Assembly (NCBI GenBank): GCA_013115125.1
Contig: JABANN010000013.1
Span: 62,001 to 126,000 of the forward strand
Source of the DNA: Perkinsus olseni
Lineage: Eukaryota; Perkinsozoa; Perkinsida
Reading direction: 5' to 3'
Length of the DNA stretch: 64,000 bases
Positions 24,601-35,727 of the stretch are shown here, one piece after another (the first letter of the stretch is position 1; each line of letters opens with the position of its first letter). The notes beneath the pieces were generated by a model that searched no databases, was not told the origin of the DNA, and saw only the letters and a program-made list of their open reading frames with translations. A program made the translations under genes and the position numbers.

Positions 24601-25787
24601 ATGTTATTACCAAGGCTTCGGCTGCATCTTGCGATCATTCCCAACCTAGTATGGCCGTCTCACGGACTCATGAGAAGGAACAATGGAAGTTATGCTATTC
24701 CGGATACAATGGACTCACCGTACCAATTCCTTCGGGAAGGCGAGCATTCCTATGCAAAGCTCCCGTTAGCAGCGAACCAAGGAGACGGCGGTATCACGGC
24801 TTCGCTCATGACTGGCTTTCCACCGCCTGGGTTGTATGAAAACAGAAATTTTGGAGTGGTTTTGAGAAATGAAGGGCCCCAACAAGGCACTTTCACCTTC
24901 CTCTTCGACGATTATACCTCGTTCGTCTTCCCATATATAAATATGACTCCGAGTGTCAGAGCCTTCACGTATAATTGTTACACCCCTGGTGGGGCCCTTC
25001 AGACTCTATTCACCGGCGGGGCTCTGCGGCGACTATTGGGGATCGAATCCCCAGAGCCCTTCAAACCATCCAATATAAGACTCTGTCGCTCTGTAGAAGG
25101 CGATAGAACATGGATGATAGTTCCTAGTGGATCGGTCGGTTTGAGCTGGAAGCCTCTGCCACTGGAGGAAACACGAAAGGAGCCGAGCACGCCCGGGAGA
25201 GCCGCGGGAACTGAGCGGAATCCTGTGAACTACGATACGGACAATGCTCTAGACACGGATACAATGGCAGACTTGTTCGTGGTATCACCGATGACGATGT
25301 GGAAAGAGCTCTGGACATCGATACAATACCTGGCGGGTTCGGTGGGGTCACTTATGAGGATGTGGAAAGAGCTCTGGACATCGATACAATAGCTGGCGGG
25401 TTTGGTGGGGTCACTGATGGGGGTGTGGAAAGAGCTCTGGGCGTCGATACAATGGCGGACTTCTTCGGTGTTATAACTGATGAGGGTATTAAGAAGGCGA
25501 GAGAAAACAACACTCCTCCACCCAATGCTATGGAAAATGTGCATCAACGTTTCTCCGGAATATTTGACGGAGTCAGGGGATGGGCTGAGTTACCCGACCC
25601 TGCGGTCATGTCCCACCAAGTTCCGATTGATGTATCGCCCTTATCGGGGCCCGCTGATATAGGAGGGCAAACACGCTTTGCAGGGATAGTTCGCTGCGCA
25701 GTCAGTGGCAAGCATGGTCACGGAGGCGGTTGCTCGTCCCGTAACGGAGCGACCAGAGCAAGCGAACTAGGGAGCTATCTGGCATAG
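24601..25787 (+). pseudogene. Secreted family, copy E (frameshifted first half)
   Basis: The ATG at 24601 begins a leader (MLLPRLRLHLAIIPNLVW); the frame is open further upstream to 24490. A linker with EGEHSYAK, as in copy A, precedes the domain (GFPPPGLYENRNFGVVLRNE to GLSWKPLP), which lacks the usual first Cys (GTFTF). After it come tandem repeats of 20-22 residues (ALDIDTIAGGFGGVTD). A one-base deletion near 25,280, compared with the same position of a later repeat (TTCTTCGGTGTTAT versus TTGTTCGTGGTAT), throws the repeats into the next frame, which then runs to a stop at 25785-25787. With F it appears to have formed one two-domain gene like D. Confidence 0.6.
25225..25500 (+). repeat. Tandem 60-66 bp coding repeat in copy E
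   Basis: Four copies share GAAAGAGCTCTGGACATCGA and ACAATxxCxGGxxGGTTxGG-type sequence. Translated in the restored frame they read as [DE]VERALDIDT[IM][AP][GD]xFGxxT. The motif resembles the single DILATAVAxAGITxEDIDE motif in the tails of copies B, C and F. Confidence 0.75.
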
Positions 25788-25789
25788 CT

Positions 25790-27123
25790 GAATTCCCACC
25801 GTCTGGTTTGTATGAGAATAGAGCATTCGGCATAGAGGTCGAGATTGAGGGCCCCTCAATGAGGGGATTGATAAATGCACGTTCACATTTCTTCACGGCC
25901 AACGCCATTCTGTCCCCTTTCCGATCTCGTACTCGGGTATGGTGCTGAGCGGAAAGACCCCCTCGTTCAACTGCTTCAACCCGGCTGGTGACCAGGAGGT
26001 TCGGCACCTCACGACGGATGTCCGGCGTATGGTGGGCATCGGAAGACATGAACCCTTGCAACCTTTCGATATAACGTTGTGCCACTCTGTCGACGGTGCC
26101 GACACTTGGGTGGTCTTTCCTCGACGGTCTTCCCTGACCGTACCTCTTCGTTGGAGTCCACTGCCTGCGGTGGGAAGAGCGGTGAGCGTTGGACCAACAA
26201 GGTGGGTGGAACACCAAGAGCTGGACAAAATCCATAGTGGGTGGCGTCTACCGCAGAAAGTGAGGAGGAAACGAAAGCGGATGGGTATGGGTCTCGATGA
26301 TATCCATGGGAATGAGCTGGGCCATCACAAGTCACTGACTGGTGATGACTGGCAGTCAGGCTTATGGAACGCGAACCCAGGGGCGGCCAAGATCCCCCGT
26401 CTCATAGAGTCCCCTCGAGGAATGCCCAGAAGTGAGGGAAGTGACAGCGGCTATGAGGCGGACAGTTCTCCGGACATTCTTGCAACAGCAGTGGCATTCG
26501 CTGGAATTACTGAGAAAGATATCGACGAGGAAGGAGCATACAGTAGTGGTTCGTCTCATGCCGAGAACGGTATCAGTCAACCCTCGCCAACGGCACCCAT
26601 CGGGGTGCCTGTGCACCCCAATCTCCAACTCGTGCCTCGCAAGGAGCCCCAAGATACAACGTCAATGGGAAGACCTGTGTTCCACACCGATGAGTCGGAT
26701 TCGAGAAGGATGTCGGCAAGCGAAGGCACTCCGTCGACTGGAGGAGAGCTAGGGTTCCATCATGCCCAGAACGCTGCGTATACACGCGACTCGCGAGTCC
26801 TCCGACCTCAATCGGAACCTGATGATGGGGAAGGAACGTCGTTTGCATTGCCCAGCCCACAAGAAATCGCAAGCGCGGGACTTGCTAGCGAAGACCATCA
26901 TGGGGATCGCTCGAACCCCGTTCGTACAGGAAGTGGGATGAGCATGGCTTCACCAGCGGTGAAGGTTGATGGGGTCTCTGGAGAAGGGAGCGGTGGGGAA
27001 TACTGGAAGAAGCGCACCTCTTCTGCATCACTACAGTGGGGCGATAAGTCGCCTTCTCAGGATTTACTAGGGTTGGATGATGACCCGCTTGAGGAATACC
27101 TGAGGGAACTCTACCGGGTTTAG
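25790..27123 (+). pseudogene. Secreted family, copy F (second half, broken start)
   Basis: This begins with IAEFPPSGLYENRAFGIEVE in a frame without its own start. Near 25,848 a 14-nt insertion makes a small hairpin (ATTGAGG-GCC-CCTCAAT) and shifts the frame; beyond it the domain continues (IDKCTFTFLHGQRHS, NCFNPAGDQEV, CHSVDG, PLRWSPLP). The rest is open for about 390 residues from 25939: a basic part (PQKVRRKRKRMGMG), DILATAVAFAGITEKDIDEE, a Ser-rich stretch and the tail SQDLLGLDDDPLEEYLRELY before TAG. If internal ATGs are used, the tail could still be made. Otherwise E and F together are one disrupted gene. Confidence 0.6.
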
Positions 27124-27671
27124 CGATACGGATACGCTCGACGCTATCAGTCGGTCCTCTGCGCGTCAAACGTGCCTCGGAGGCACGTGAAGGAGGGTCG
27201 ATGGAGGCACTGTCTACAGCATCCTTTTACATTCAAATTCTATGAGGTGTTCAAAACAATCCGAGAATTGTGTTCATGTTCTTTCCGTGGGATGGGTCTC
27301 TTTCACAGGTCTCGACTCTTCGAGCTCAACCGGGAGTTGGTTGGCCAGCCCGGATGGTCTTCGTCTATAACTTCAAGCCCAACTGAGCTTTGGCCGTGTA
27401 GCATCACTGCTGAGCTGAGGGTATTGGTCCATGTGGGAAGACTTCAAAGCTGGGAATGACGCTTTCACCGCCCGGGCTGAGCCGCCAGATTTTGAAACGT
27501 GTTGATGGAACGAACTCTGCAGCACTCGTCAACTACATGTATGACGAAAACTACTTGCCGACATGTAGGTGTAGGTGCCGACTCGTGTGCAGACTCGATA
27601 ATCGACTTGAGTTTTTAGTCATACTTTGGCACCCTGTATGAAGAGTTGCGAGTCTAGAGTTGGAGTGTATA
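27124..27671. other. Intergenic, nothing recognised
   Basis: Spacer between copy F and the hAT-like element. No domain or RNA gene was seen. Confidence 0.45.
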
Positions 27672-27679
27672 CCCAGCGA

Positions 27680-28266
27680 CAGGGTGGCTGAAGGCTGAGG
27701 AAGAATCATTCTTCCCTTCCCCAAAAATTCCCGTTTTAGTTCCCGGGAATAATGGCCGGCGTGGAAGGGGACGAATGGACCTCATTTGGGGAACTATCAT
27801 AAAAATCGCCCTTCGCGGCCCTTCGCCCACGAAAACCCAAAATCAAACCCGGAAAACGCTCAGGAACCCTTCTGGCAGCCCTCTTGTCCGCTAGGCCAGA
27901 GAAAATTAGTGTATTCACCTTGGGCCCTGTCATTTTTCATGATTCACCCGTTCGGGGGTGCGCTCATCGCAGAGCGCAAGTACGGGGCCCCCTAGTATGC
28001 CACTCCGCTATCTAGCCTTTTATCATCATCGACACAACCGGTCGGACCGGCGAGGCACGTTTTCATCGTAGCGGAGGCGTTTTATATGAACATGTTGGCA
28101 ACAAAGGCAGGAGTCGCTCAGAAATGAAGGTTCGTCGATATTTCATACATAATTTGTATAATTCCTGAAAAGGCAGATATTATTCCCCGAAATAGTTCCT
28201 TTCTTCCCTTTCCCGGGGAATATTCCCGGGAACTATGGGAATAATTCCCCATTTTCAGCCACCCTG
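27680..28266. mobile_element. Non-autonomous hAT-like DNA transposon
   Basis: A 587-bp element with perfect 13-bp terminal inverted repeats (CAGGGTGGCTGAA and its complement), flanked by an 8-bp direct repeat CCCAGCGA (27672-27679 and 28267-28274). An 8-bp target duplication and CAGGG ends are hallmarks of hAT transposons. Subterminal TTCCCGGGAA palindromes occur near both ends. It has no transposase frame, so it would need an enzyme supplied elsewhere. The empty site can be read directly by removing the element and one CCCAGCGA. Confidence 0.9.
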
Positions 28267-28274
28267 CCCAGCGA

Positions 28275-28640
28275 GACGAAGCAGCAAGCACGCTCATCGA
28301 GGCCTCGTTGCAGAGGAATTTCTTTAGAGGAAGCGATGCTGAGGAAGCCCGAGATGCCGAGAATCTGTCGCGCAGCGTATTCACAAAGCGCAGTCTAGAG
28401 TGCGCTTGATGAAGAGCCTCTCTTGAGTACCGCATTTCCGCGACATCGTGACCTGGGCGGGCCCTACAATGAAGAGTCTCTTTGAGAGAGACAGAGACAG
28501 GTGGCTGTTGACATCATTCAAGCCTGGCTACCAACCCAAACATCAACCCTTGCAGCAATAAAGTAGGTACTGATTGCTCAGGAGAGCCACGAAACAGGCG
28601 CCCACGCGACGTCCTCGCTATTAAAGGATCCGTAATTTCC
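28275..28640. other. Intergenic, upstream of copy G
   Basis: Spacer between the hAT-like element and the leader of copy G. Nothing was recognised. Confidence 0.4.
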
Positions 28641-30358
28641 ATGCCAACAGTTTCTTCTCAGTTTTTGAACTTCACGGGTTCCGCAACATTGGCCATAATC
28701 GCAACGAGGCTATGGCTGCACTCAACGGCTCTCTTGTACACGGTACGGCGGCCGTGTGCCCTCACTAGTGGACCCAAGAGAGGGCATGGCACAAAGGATC
28801 CCCTCGAGCAAAGGTGGCGATCTCCTGGCCGGGGCGCTACCCCCACCGGAGGCGATGCTGTGGCTGGCTTTCCACCGGCTGGTATTTACAGGAACAAGAG
28901 GTTTGGCATAGTGGTGGAGATCAAGGGGATTGACAATTGTACCTTCACGTTCAATACAGTTGAATTTACACTTCCATATTCGAGAATGGCCTTCGACGAA
29001 TCGGAAGGCACATTCAAGTGTTACATCCCGAATGAAGACGAGGAGATCCACCATCTCGGCAGGGCGCTCAGGCACAAGATCGGTCTCAAGGGTCGGGAAC
29101 CTTTAAAGCCTTCCCATGTAAGGTTATGCCATTCTGTTGAAGACGGGAGAACTTGGATGAAGTTCCCTAGCGGGCCCGTCCCCTTGGAAAGACGGAAGCC
29201 GCTACCCTCATTGAGAAGTGGAAAATTTGGGATTCAACAACCACGGGATGACGGAATAATGCGCACAAGTGGGGATGAGGTTGACCGAGCCGTCAGGCCG
29301 AGGAGTCCATCACAGACCGACTTGGAAGACCGAAAGCGTGCGAAAAGAGCGCTTGATGATTCTCGTGAGACTGTGCTAGGGCGAGCCGAAATGAAAGAGC
29401 CGCCTCGGAAACGGTCAGGAGGGACAGAGATTCCCCGCGATATAACTGCCCATGGCAGTGTGCGGCGTCCTGAGCTCAGTTATATGGGCTACGCTACGGG
29501 CAACCCTCTGGACATACTCGCGATAGCATCCCTGTCGACCAGTGCAGAAAGCTACAAGGAAGGCTCGTCACATTCCGTAGGGATTGTGAATCAGCCCATC
29601 CCGGGGCAATCTGTTGGAGTACCCGCACGGCCTGTGCGCCCCAACCCTGCAGTGGCACCTCACGAGGCGCCTGTGGATGTACCTTCTATGGAGGCTGTCG
29701 CTACCAGTGCTGGCCGAGAGGAAGCAGGAGGAGGACGAGTGAGCGGCACAGAGATGGGTGTTCTTGGAGATGAAAATAGACGACGAAGTGGGCAGGGCCA
29801 GAAGCTTGCCTATGTTAGCCCAAACCGAGCTGTTGAGCTCTCTCAGAATCCTAATGGTATGGCAAAGACCGTTCGGGGGATGACCTGGTGGCCCCCCGGT
29901 GGCCTGCATGATCATACGGTCGATGGCCAGTCAGGAACTTACCCAACTACAGCGAAAACAATGGTCGAACAACCTCACGCTGGCCCATCGGACGGAGGGC
30001 CAGGAGAGCTCGAGACCCCCGGTTCAGCTCCTTGCAGCACCCTCAAGCTAAGGAAGGATACTTGGACTGCGGCGAGGACAGTGGTATGGACCTTCTGGCG
30101 AGTGAGACTGGATTCCATGAATCCAACAGCGATCATGCGGAGCACTCGAGCCTCATCAACATTGGCAACGAGACGAGACAGGCTACAATGGGAGCGGAGG
30201 TTGATAGCATCTATGCAGCAAGTTCCGGTGGGGAACGCTGGACAGACCGAGTTGCGTCCGATTCTGTGTCGTCGGAGGACGAGTTCTACTTTGAGGACCT
30301 GCTCAAGTGGTTTGAAGACTCAACTCCGGATGGCCCGAGCGACTTCGACAAGATTTAG
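28641..30358 (+). CDS. Secreted family protein, copy G (late frameshift)
   Basis: Starts at 28641; the leader includes IIATRLWLHSTALLYTV and ALTSG, nearly the same as copy B. The domain (GFPPAGIYRNKRFGIVVEIK, NCTFTF, KCYIPNED, VRLCHSVEDGRTW) is complete. A basic linker (EDRKRAKRALDD, PPRKRSGG) and a weakened motif (LDILAIASLSTSAESYKEG) follow. The conserved acidic end (FYFEDLLKWFEDSTPDG) lies in a different frame from the first 465 residues, so a shift falls between about 29,950 and 30,060; without it the first frame runs on to 30455 as an implausible Arg/Ser-rich end. The cause may be a one-base indel, an assembly error or an unseen intron. Confidence 0.6.
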
Positions 30359-30915
30359 ACGTTCACCCGACGCTGCACCTAGGTCGTCTCGCAGAAGGAA
30401 ATTTCGCTTCCATCATTCTGGTACGTGTCACCCTGATATAATCCATATTGTGTGAACATCCATCTCACTGTGCATGATATAAAATTAGTTGTTCACATGT
30501 GACGTATCTTGAGCTTGTGATCATGTCCTCGCTAGGAAGGCAGCTACGGGGGCGACAATGTGGTGATCTGTAAACGTGCAACGAGATAATCGCAAAACCC
30601 CGACCACCCGCCTGAGCCAACGGCAGGCAAACCTCTGGGCAAAATCGTTAGGCTGTTGTGAATACTCGGCGAATAATCATTTGGAGCGTAGGCTACGCTG
30701 CGCAGCCCGAGTTTAGCCCATCGCTAATCTGTGGCTATCACGTGCTTGCTGCTGTTAGCGTGGAACCCACCTGTTCGACTCAAGGTGTCCCTCTGGCAAC
30801 GCCTTATAAGCCTACGGCCGCCACCTCAACACTCGCTGGTGCGTTGTATAGCATCGGGGTGGGAAAACTCAAAGACCGCGGTGGCGTTCGAAACCATTGT
30901 CAAAGAGCTGCATAA
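30359..30915. other. Convergent intergenic region
   Basis: 3' flanks of copy G (plus strand) and the PARP gene (minus strand). Open frames here are short and unrecognised. Confidence 0.4.
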
Positions 30916-33900
30916 CTACCACAGCCCGCCATCCGCTGCATTAAAATTGAACTTGACATGCAAAATGTATCTCATGCGTACCTGAGTTCAACAACTGCTG
31001 CCAACAGAGAATAAAGCCTGATGAGCCGTGCCGCAGCACCGGGTAATTCGCCGTGTGCTCTTTCTTCCTGTACCGGCCTAGGTCCTCTCACCTGTGCCGT
31101 ATTGTAGACAATGAATTCGTTGTAGAGCAGCGAGGACGTCTCCCCTAGCTGGGCAGCCTCCGCGTCCACGAGCTCAGTGGTGTCGATAAGAGGGCCCATA
31201 GGGACAGTCACTCCTCCAACAGACGGCAGCTGAACCACGGATTGGTGATCGAAGAGCAATGCAACGCCCGTTGCAGTTCTACTTCTGCCTCCGCAGTAGG
31301 GTCCGGCGCCGTCTTGCCCATACCCCACGTGCTGTGCGCCTTAGCCTTCCGACAGGACCTCTTCGCCTCGTACTCGGCTGCCACTCGCTTGTATTGATCA
31401 CCTAGGGGGCATCTCCGGGGTGAGTCGGAGATGAATAGCTCCACACTCACCAAGGGCCACTTCGCAAAGCACGAGTACGCCGTACGGCGAGTCTCGGGAG
31501 GCAAAGCAGTAGTTGGCAGATTTCGACGAGCAATCTGACGGAAGACTACTCGAGGCGTCGCTGACGATATCCGACGGCACCTGCGAAGTAGAGGCCTTTG
31601 CCGAACATGTACCCGGTGACCGGGGCTTCCTTGGGGGCGATCTGCAAACCCTTGCTCAATATGGACACCCAGTTGGTAAGGCGACTCCCGTGCCAGAGCA
31701 GCCGGCGATTGTGCGAGCACACTGGGAAACTGAACGGGGAAATGTACTCGCTCCTAAGAGCTGCTGCGGCGAGTCACCCCTCGAATCTGGCGCACTCCTC
31801 ATCGCGCCTGACCTCCAGCAATGATACGATCTGTAGGCTGTAACTATCGTGTGTGGGGGCATGGGTCGTCCTCATGCACTTCTCGATAAGTTCAAAAGTG
31901 GGACTGGGAGAAAGGAACTGTTCAGACGATTGAGTTGCAGATGCAGCCACCTTCCAGCTGGGACGATGTCGAGAGCTACGCCAAGAGCGTTGAATTGGCG
32001 ATCGAGCACATGCCCTTGCCCGGTCGCTGCTCTGTCGCGTGCATCAGTGAAGTCAACAATGGAGAGAAGGTCCGTCACATTATCCACCTGAGTGCATCAG
32101 ACGCGATCGTACCAAATCTTTGTGAACGAGCAGAATAATCACTGAGATGGCAGCGTACGAGCGACACTAGTATACAGGCGACTGAGTTCTATCGGGTTGT
32201 GGCAGTGAAGAAGCTCGTAGAATAAAGATTACTGCCATCGCCGACTGACCGCTTTTTCGACTTTCTTGAGCGTATTCAATTTAGCCCTCGCCGCCACATC
32301 TGTACTCTTCGAGATTGTGTGCGGCACCAGGGAATAAAACCTGCGACAAGCGTTGCGTTCCCAGCACCCTGGGTGCGACGACTGTACCGATTTGTCGCGT
32401 CCCGGATTCTAAGATCGAAGCCATGCGTACTGCGCTTGGTCTCCTCATCAAGCCGCAGCAGCCCCGAGAGCTCCGAAAGCACCTGCAGTACGATGAGAGA
32501 TGCGCGGTAAACGAAGAAAAGCGTGTGACCTCAAGTCCGCGTCTGAGCTGGGCTGCACTGAGAGCCCCGAGAGGCATCTTTCTCATGTCGATGTGCAGGA
32601 CCTTGGACATGTGCTCCTCGATTACCCTCTCATCGAAAATTAACGAGATGAAGGACCTCACGGCGGGGACCAGCGTGCAGAGTACACCGGCCTTGTCGTC
32701 TGGAACACGGAGAGCTGAAGATCAGGAGAGCCACTGCGAACCATGCCTTCCTCCGCCACAGCCTGAGTTGTCCTCCGCTTGCTCGAGTCCGAGCTAGTGC
32801 CCATTATTTCCACCATGTTGTATCTACAAAGCGCATCTACCAACGACATCAGTCTGGACAACAGCCCGACCTCCCAGGACGCTGCTCGAAGCTGTCACGT
32901 TCTCGCCAGTCGGTACCAGTGAGCTCAGTGAATTTCGTCAGGAATGTGTCTATAGCCTGATTAACAGGGAATCAACCGACGACAGAAACCGAGCGGCTGA
33001 CCTCTTCTCGCGCCGCCTTGCCCGAGCCGCAACGCACGGTCATCGAATCGTTGGCCTTGGTGTCACTGCCACCCACCCTTCCCCACTTGCGAAGCACAGC
33101 GTAGCGGTTGCGAGAAGACCCATGCACGAGCACCTGTCAGAAGGGTGGCCCCCAATTCAAGTGTAGTCGAGAAGGTTACCTGAATCTTGTAGAACTTGTT
33201 GACGTTTGTGGAGGTATCAGTCTTGGTGCACATAACGTGATAGACATTGTTCGCTTTATCCACGTAGACCTGCAGCAACAGGGAAGTCCTCCAGCGAGCA
33301 GCTACCGGCACGGGCCATGCTAAGACAGATTGATTGAGCAGCTTCGGGCTATTCAACCGCGGCATCACCCGCTAGCTTGTCGCAAACAGCGTCCACGGAC
33401 CCCACCACAACAATAGGATGGCTACACTGCAGGCATTCGATGCACAGAGTCTCACCTGAGCATCCCGGGCCACCACAGCAGCGACGTCCTCGTCAACCTC
33501 AAGTGCCGGACTGCCTTCCTCCGGTGCCAGGCGTCTCTTCGCCCCTGCAACGGCAATCGCTAAGTGATGACACTACGAATTCCCTACCCCTCCCCTTCTT
33601 CTCGGGTGGTTTCTCTTCAACTCCAACTAGCTTCTTGCCCAGTCCACCATCAACCTTCCACAACTTCAAGTGCTTCCGTTGCCGTAGCTTGGCTCCCCGC
33701 ATCTTCGGTCGCGCAGCCTCTAGCGACTCTCGCTTCGTCGGAGCCTCCACAATCTCGCAACTCTCAACCTTGACCTCTGGATCCCGCTGAAACTTCACAT
33801 CTTTCCCGCCAAAGATCCACCAGCCGGACGACGGAGGCTCCTCCGAGTCCGCCTTACAGTAGCCCAAGTGGCCCGAGTTGTCGTCGAGCTTCTCGTGAAG

Positions 33901-35558
33901 CTTCCACTTCGAGCTCTTCGCCGAATAGAAACAGTAAACGGACTTTGCCACGTGCTTGAACGCTGGTCGGCCGTTATGAGCCTCATCCAGCTTCTTATAT
34001 TCACCGTTAATCTTGCTGTTCTTGGCGGCGCCGCTGCGTCCCTGAACTCGCACTCCCTTCGTCACTCGAGATTCGGGCTCCTCAATCTCGACATCTCCCG
34101 CTGTCTTATCGCAAAGGGCGTCCACGAACTCCACCATGACAATAGGAAGTCCATGCTGCAACGCACCATCGTACGCCAGGCCGTGGGGGTCAGCGTAGAG
34201 CTCCTCCTCACCAATGACCACATGGGTTGTCCGGGCCGGGTCGAAGGCTTCCAGCACATGGCCGCCATTATCCTTGATGAGCCTTCGAACCCGGCTCGCC
34301 TCGCCCTCATCAACGCCCTCAAGAACGAAGTACATGTTCCGAGCGACCTCGCCACCTCCTTCGTCCTCGGAACCGGAGTCCAGCACATCGCTCGCCGTAG
34401 CGGCAGCCTTCTGGAAGGACGGCTCCACACCGGTGAGCTTGCCAAGAATCTTCTGGCACTCAGCCGGTATCTGGAGGCTGGCGAACGCCTTATGGCGCTC
34501 CAGCTCGGCCGGGATTCGGAGCCTCCGATAGCGCTTCAGCTTCTCCATCGTGATCACGTCGCCGGTTGGGGCCGAGAACTTCGGGCAAGCTGAGGTCTTC
34601 CGGACTCGAGGGAGCATCTCTCGGTAACGGAATTTGAAATCACATCTGGTGGACGCAGAAAAGTAGCCCTGGCATCTGCAGGAGGCCACACATTTCCCTT
34701 CGCCTTCTACCAGCGAGGCCTACCTGACTTCCTCCCCCTCCTGCGATAGTGCTCGGTTGCCACACGTAGGGCACGGCGGCAGCAACCCGAAAAGGATCTG
34801 ATCGGCCACTATGTACGCTAGTTTCGGAGCTGGCCACTTGTCCTGGAAGAATATCCCATTTTCAGTGAGGACCTGAGCCAGCAAGGGCCAGTGACGCAGC
34901 TGCTGCTTTACAGCACTCCCCGCCACCTGTCGGAGTATCTTCGCATTTCCCATGGTCTGCAGATGCAGTGTTGCCTCAGCTCTGTAGGTTATGTGCGTAG
35001 CAGCCCGGAGGACCTCGGGGTTCTTAGCGTCCGGGGCATCCAAGTCTAGCACCTTGGCCAGCCTCAAGATGTCACTCCACCTGAAAGGGCCAAGCAACTC
35101 CAAGGAACGCTGCTTCAGGTCTGTATCGCAGTTAGGAGAGTCCGTATGCTATTTCCAGTTTCTTGTGAGGTCCAGACAAGAAGTTCCGCCAGTGATAAGA
35201 AAGCCTCTCTCTATATTGCGCCTGCTGTACTTCAGCCGTTGCCAGTGGGTGAGTTCCTCGAGGCTCTGCAACCCGTAGCCGGTGGCACAGGAGTCGTGCA
35301 CCCAGTGGACATCGAAGCCGTCGTGGAATGGCGACTGTATCTTCTTACCCACCTTCACCTGGCAGCAACCTCAGTTCGGGGAACCAAATCACAGACGCGC
35401 TTCCTTCTCCATGAGGAAGCCGGTGTCACCTTGCCTTGGACCAGCAGCCCCTGGCACCTCTTGCACGACGCCCTACTTGTGGGAGCATACTCCACTATGA
35501 AGGGCTCAGGTAGGGCCGACCGGGCGGTGGTGCTGCCGACGGACGACCTTCTCGGCAT
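30916..35558 (-). CDS. PARP1-like poly(ADP-ribose) polymerase
   Basis: Multi-exon gene with ordered PARP1 domains. From the N-terminus: one PARP-type zinc finger ([31 protein letters not shown]; CxxC...HxxC), the PADR1 zinc region ([28 protein letters not shown]), a BRCT domain ([20 protein letters not shown]), an extra module (see findings), WGR ([14 protein letters not shown] to [15 protein letters not shown]), the helical regulatory domain ([28 protein letters not shown]) and the ART catalytic domain: [20 protein letters not shown] (His), [16 protein letters not shown] (Tyr), SSKSANYCF and [16 protein letters not shown] (catalytic Glu). The H-Y-E triad is intact, so NAD-dependent DNA-damage PARylation in the nucleus is expected. 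It has one zinc finger, where animal PARP1 has two before PADR1. Introns are 40-70 nt. Confidence 0.88.
33341..33433 (-). repeat. Decayed copy of a PARP exon fragment in an intron
   Basis: This 93-bp stretch, inside the intron before the WGR exon, matches the end of the BRCT-coding exon at 34071-34162. It encodes [20 protein letters not shown] versus [20 protein letters not shown], and then has an in-frame TAG. It looks like a local duplication of coding DNA that is now non-coding. Confidence 0.75.
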
Positions 35559-35727
35559 TTGAGGGCACCAAAATACTTGTGATGCTGTCCAGTGCCGCGT
35601 AGACTTTCCGCGACCGCTGCGCCACGAAACCTCCTCCAGGAGCGCGAGGGCCTGCGAAACCTCACCCCATGGTCCCTAGCACAACAACTTCTAACGAGAA
35701 ACAATACTCACATTGAACTTAACGTAT

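Noticed and set aside
33868-34593. 241-codon plus-strand frame
   Set aside because: It lies opposite the PARP BRCT/PADR1 exons, which carry clear domain motifs on the minus strand, so it is a shadow frame.
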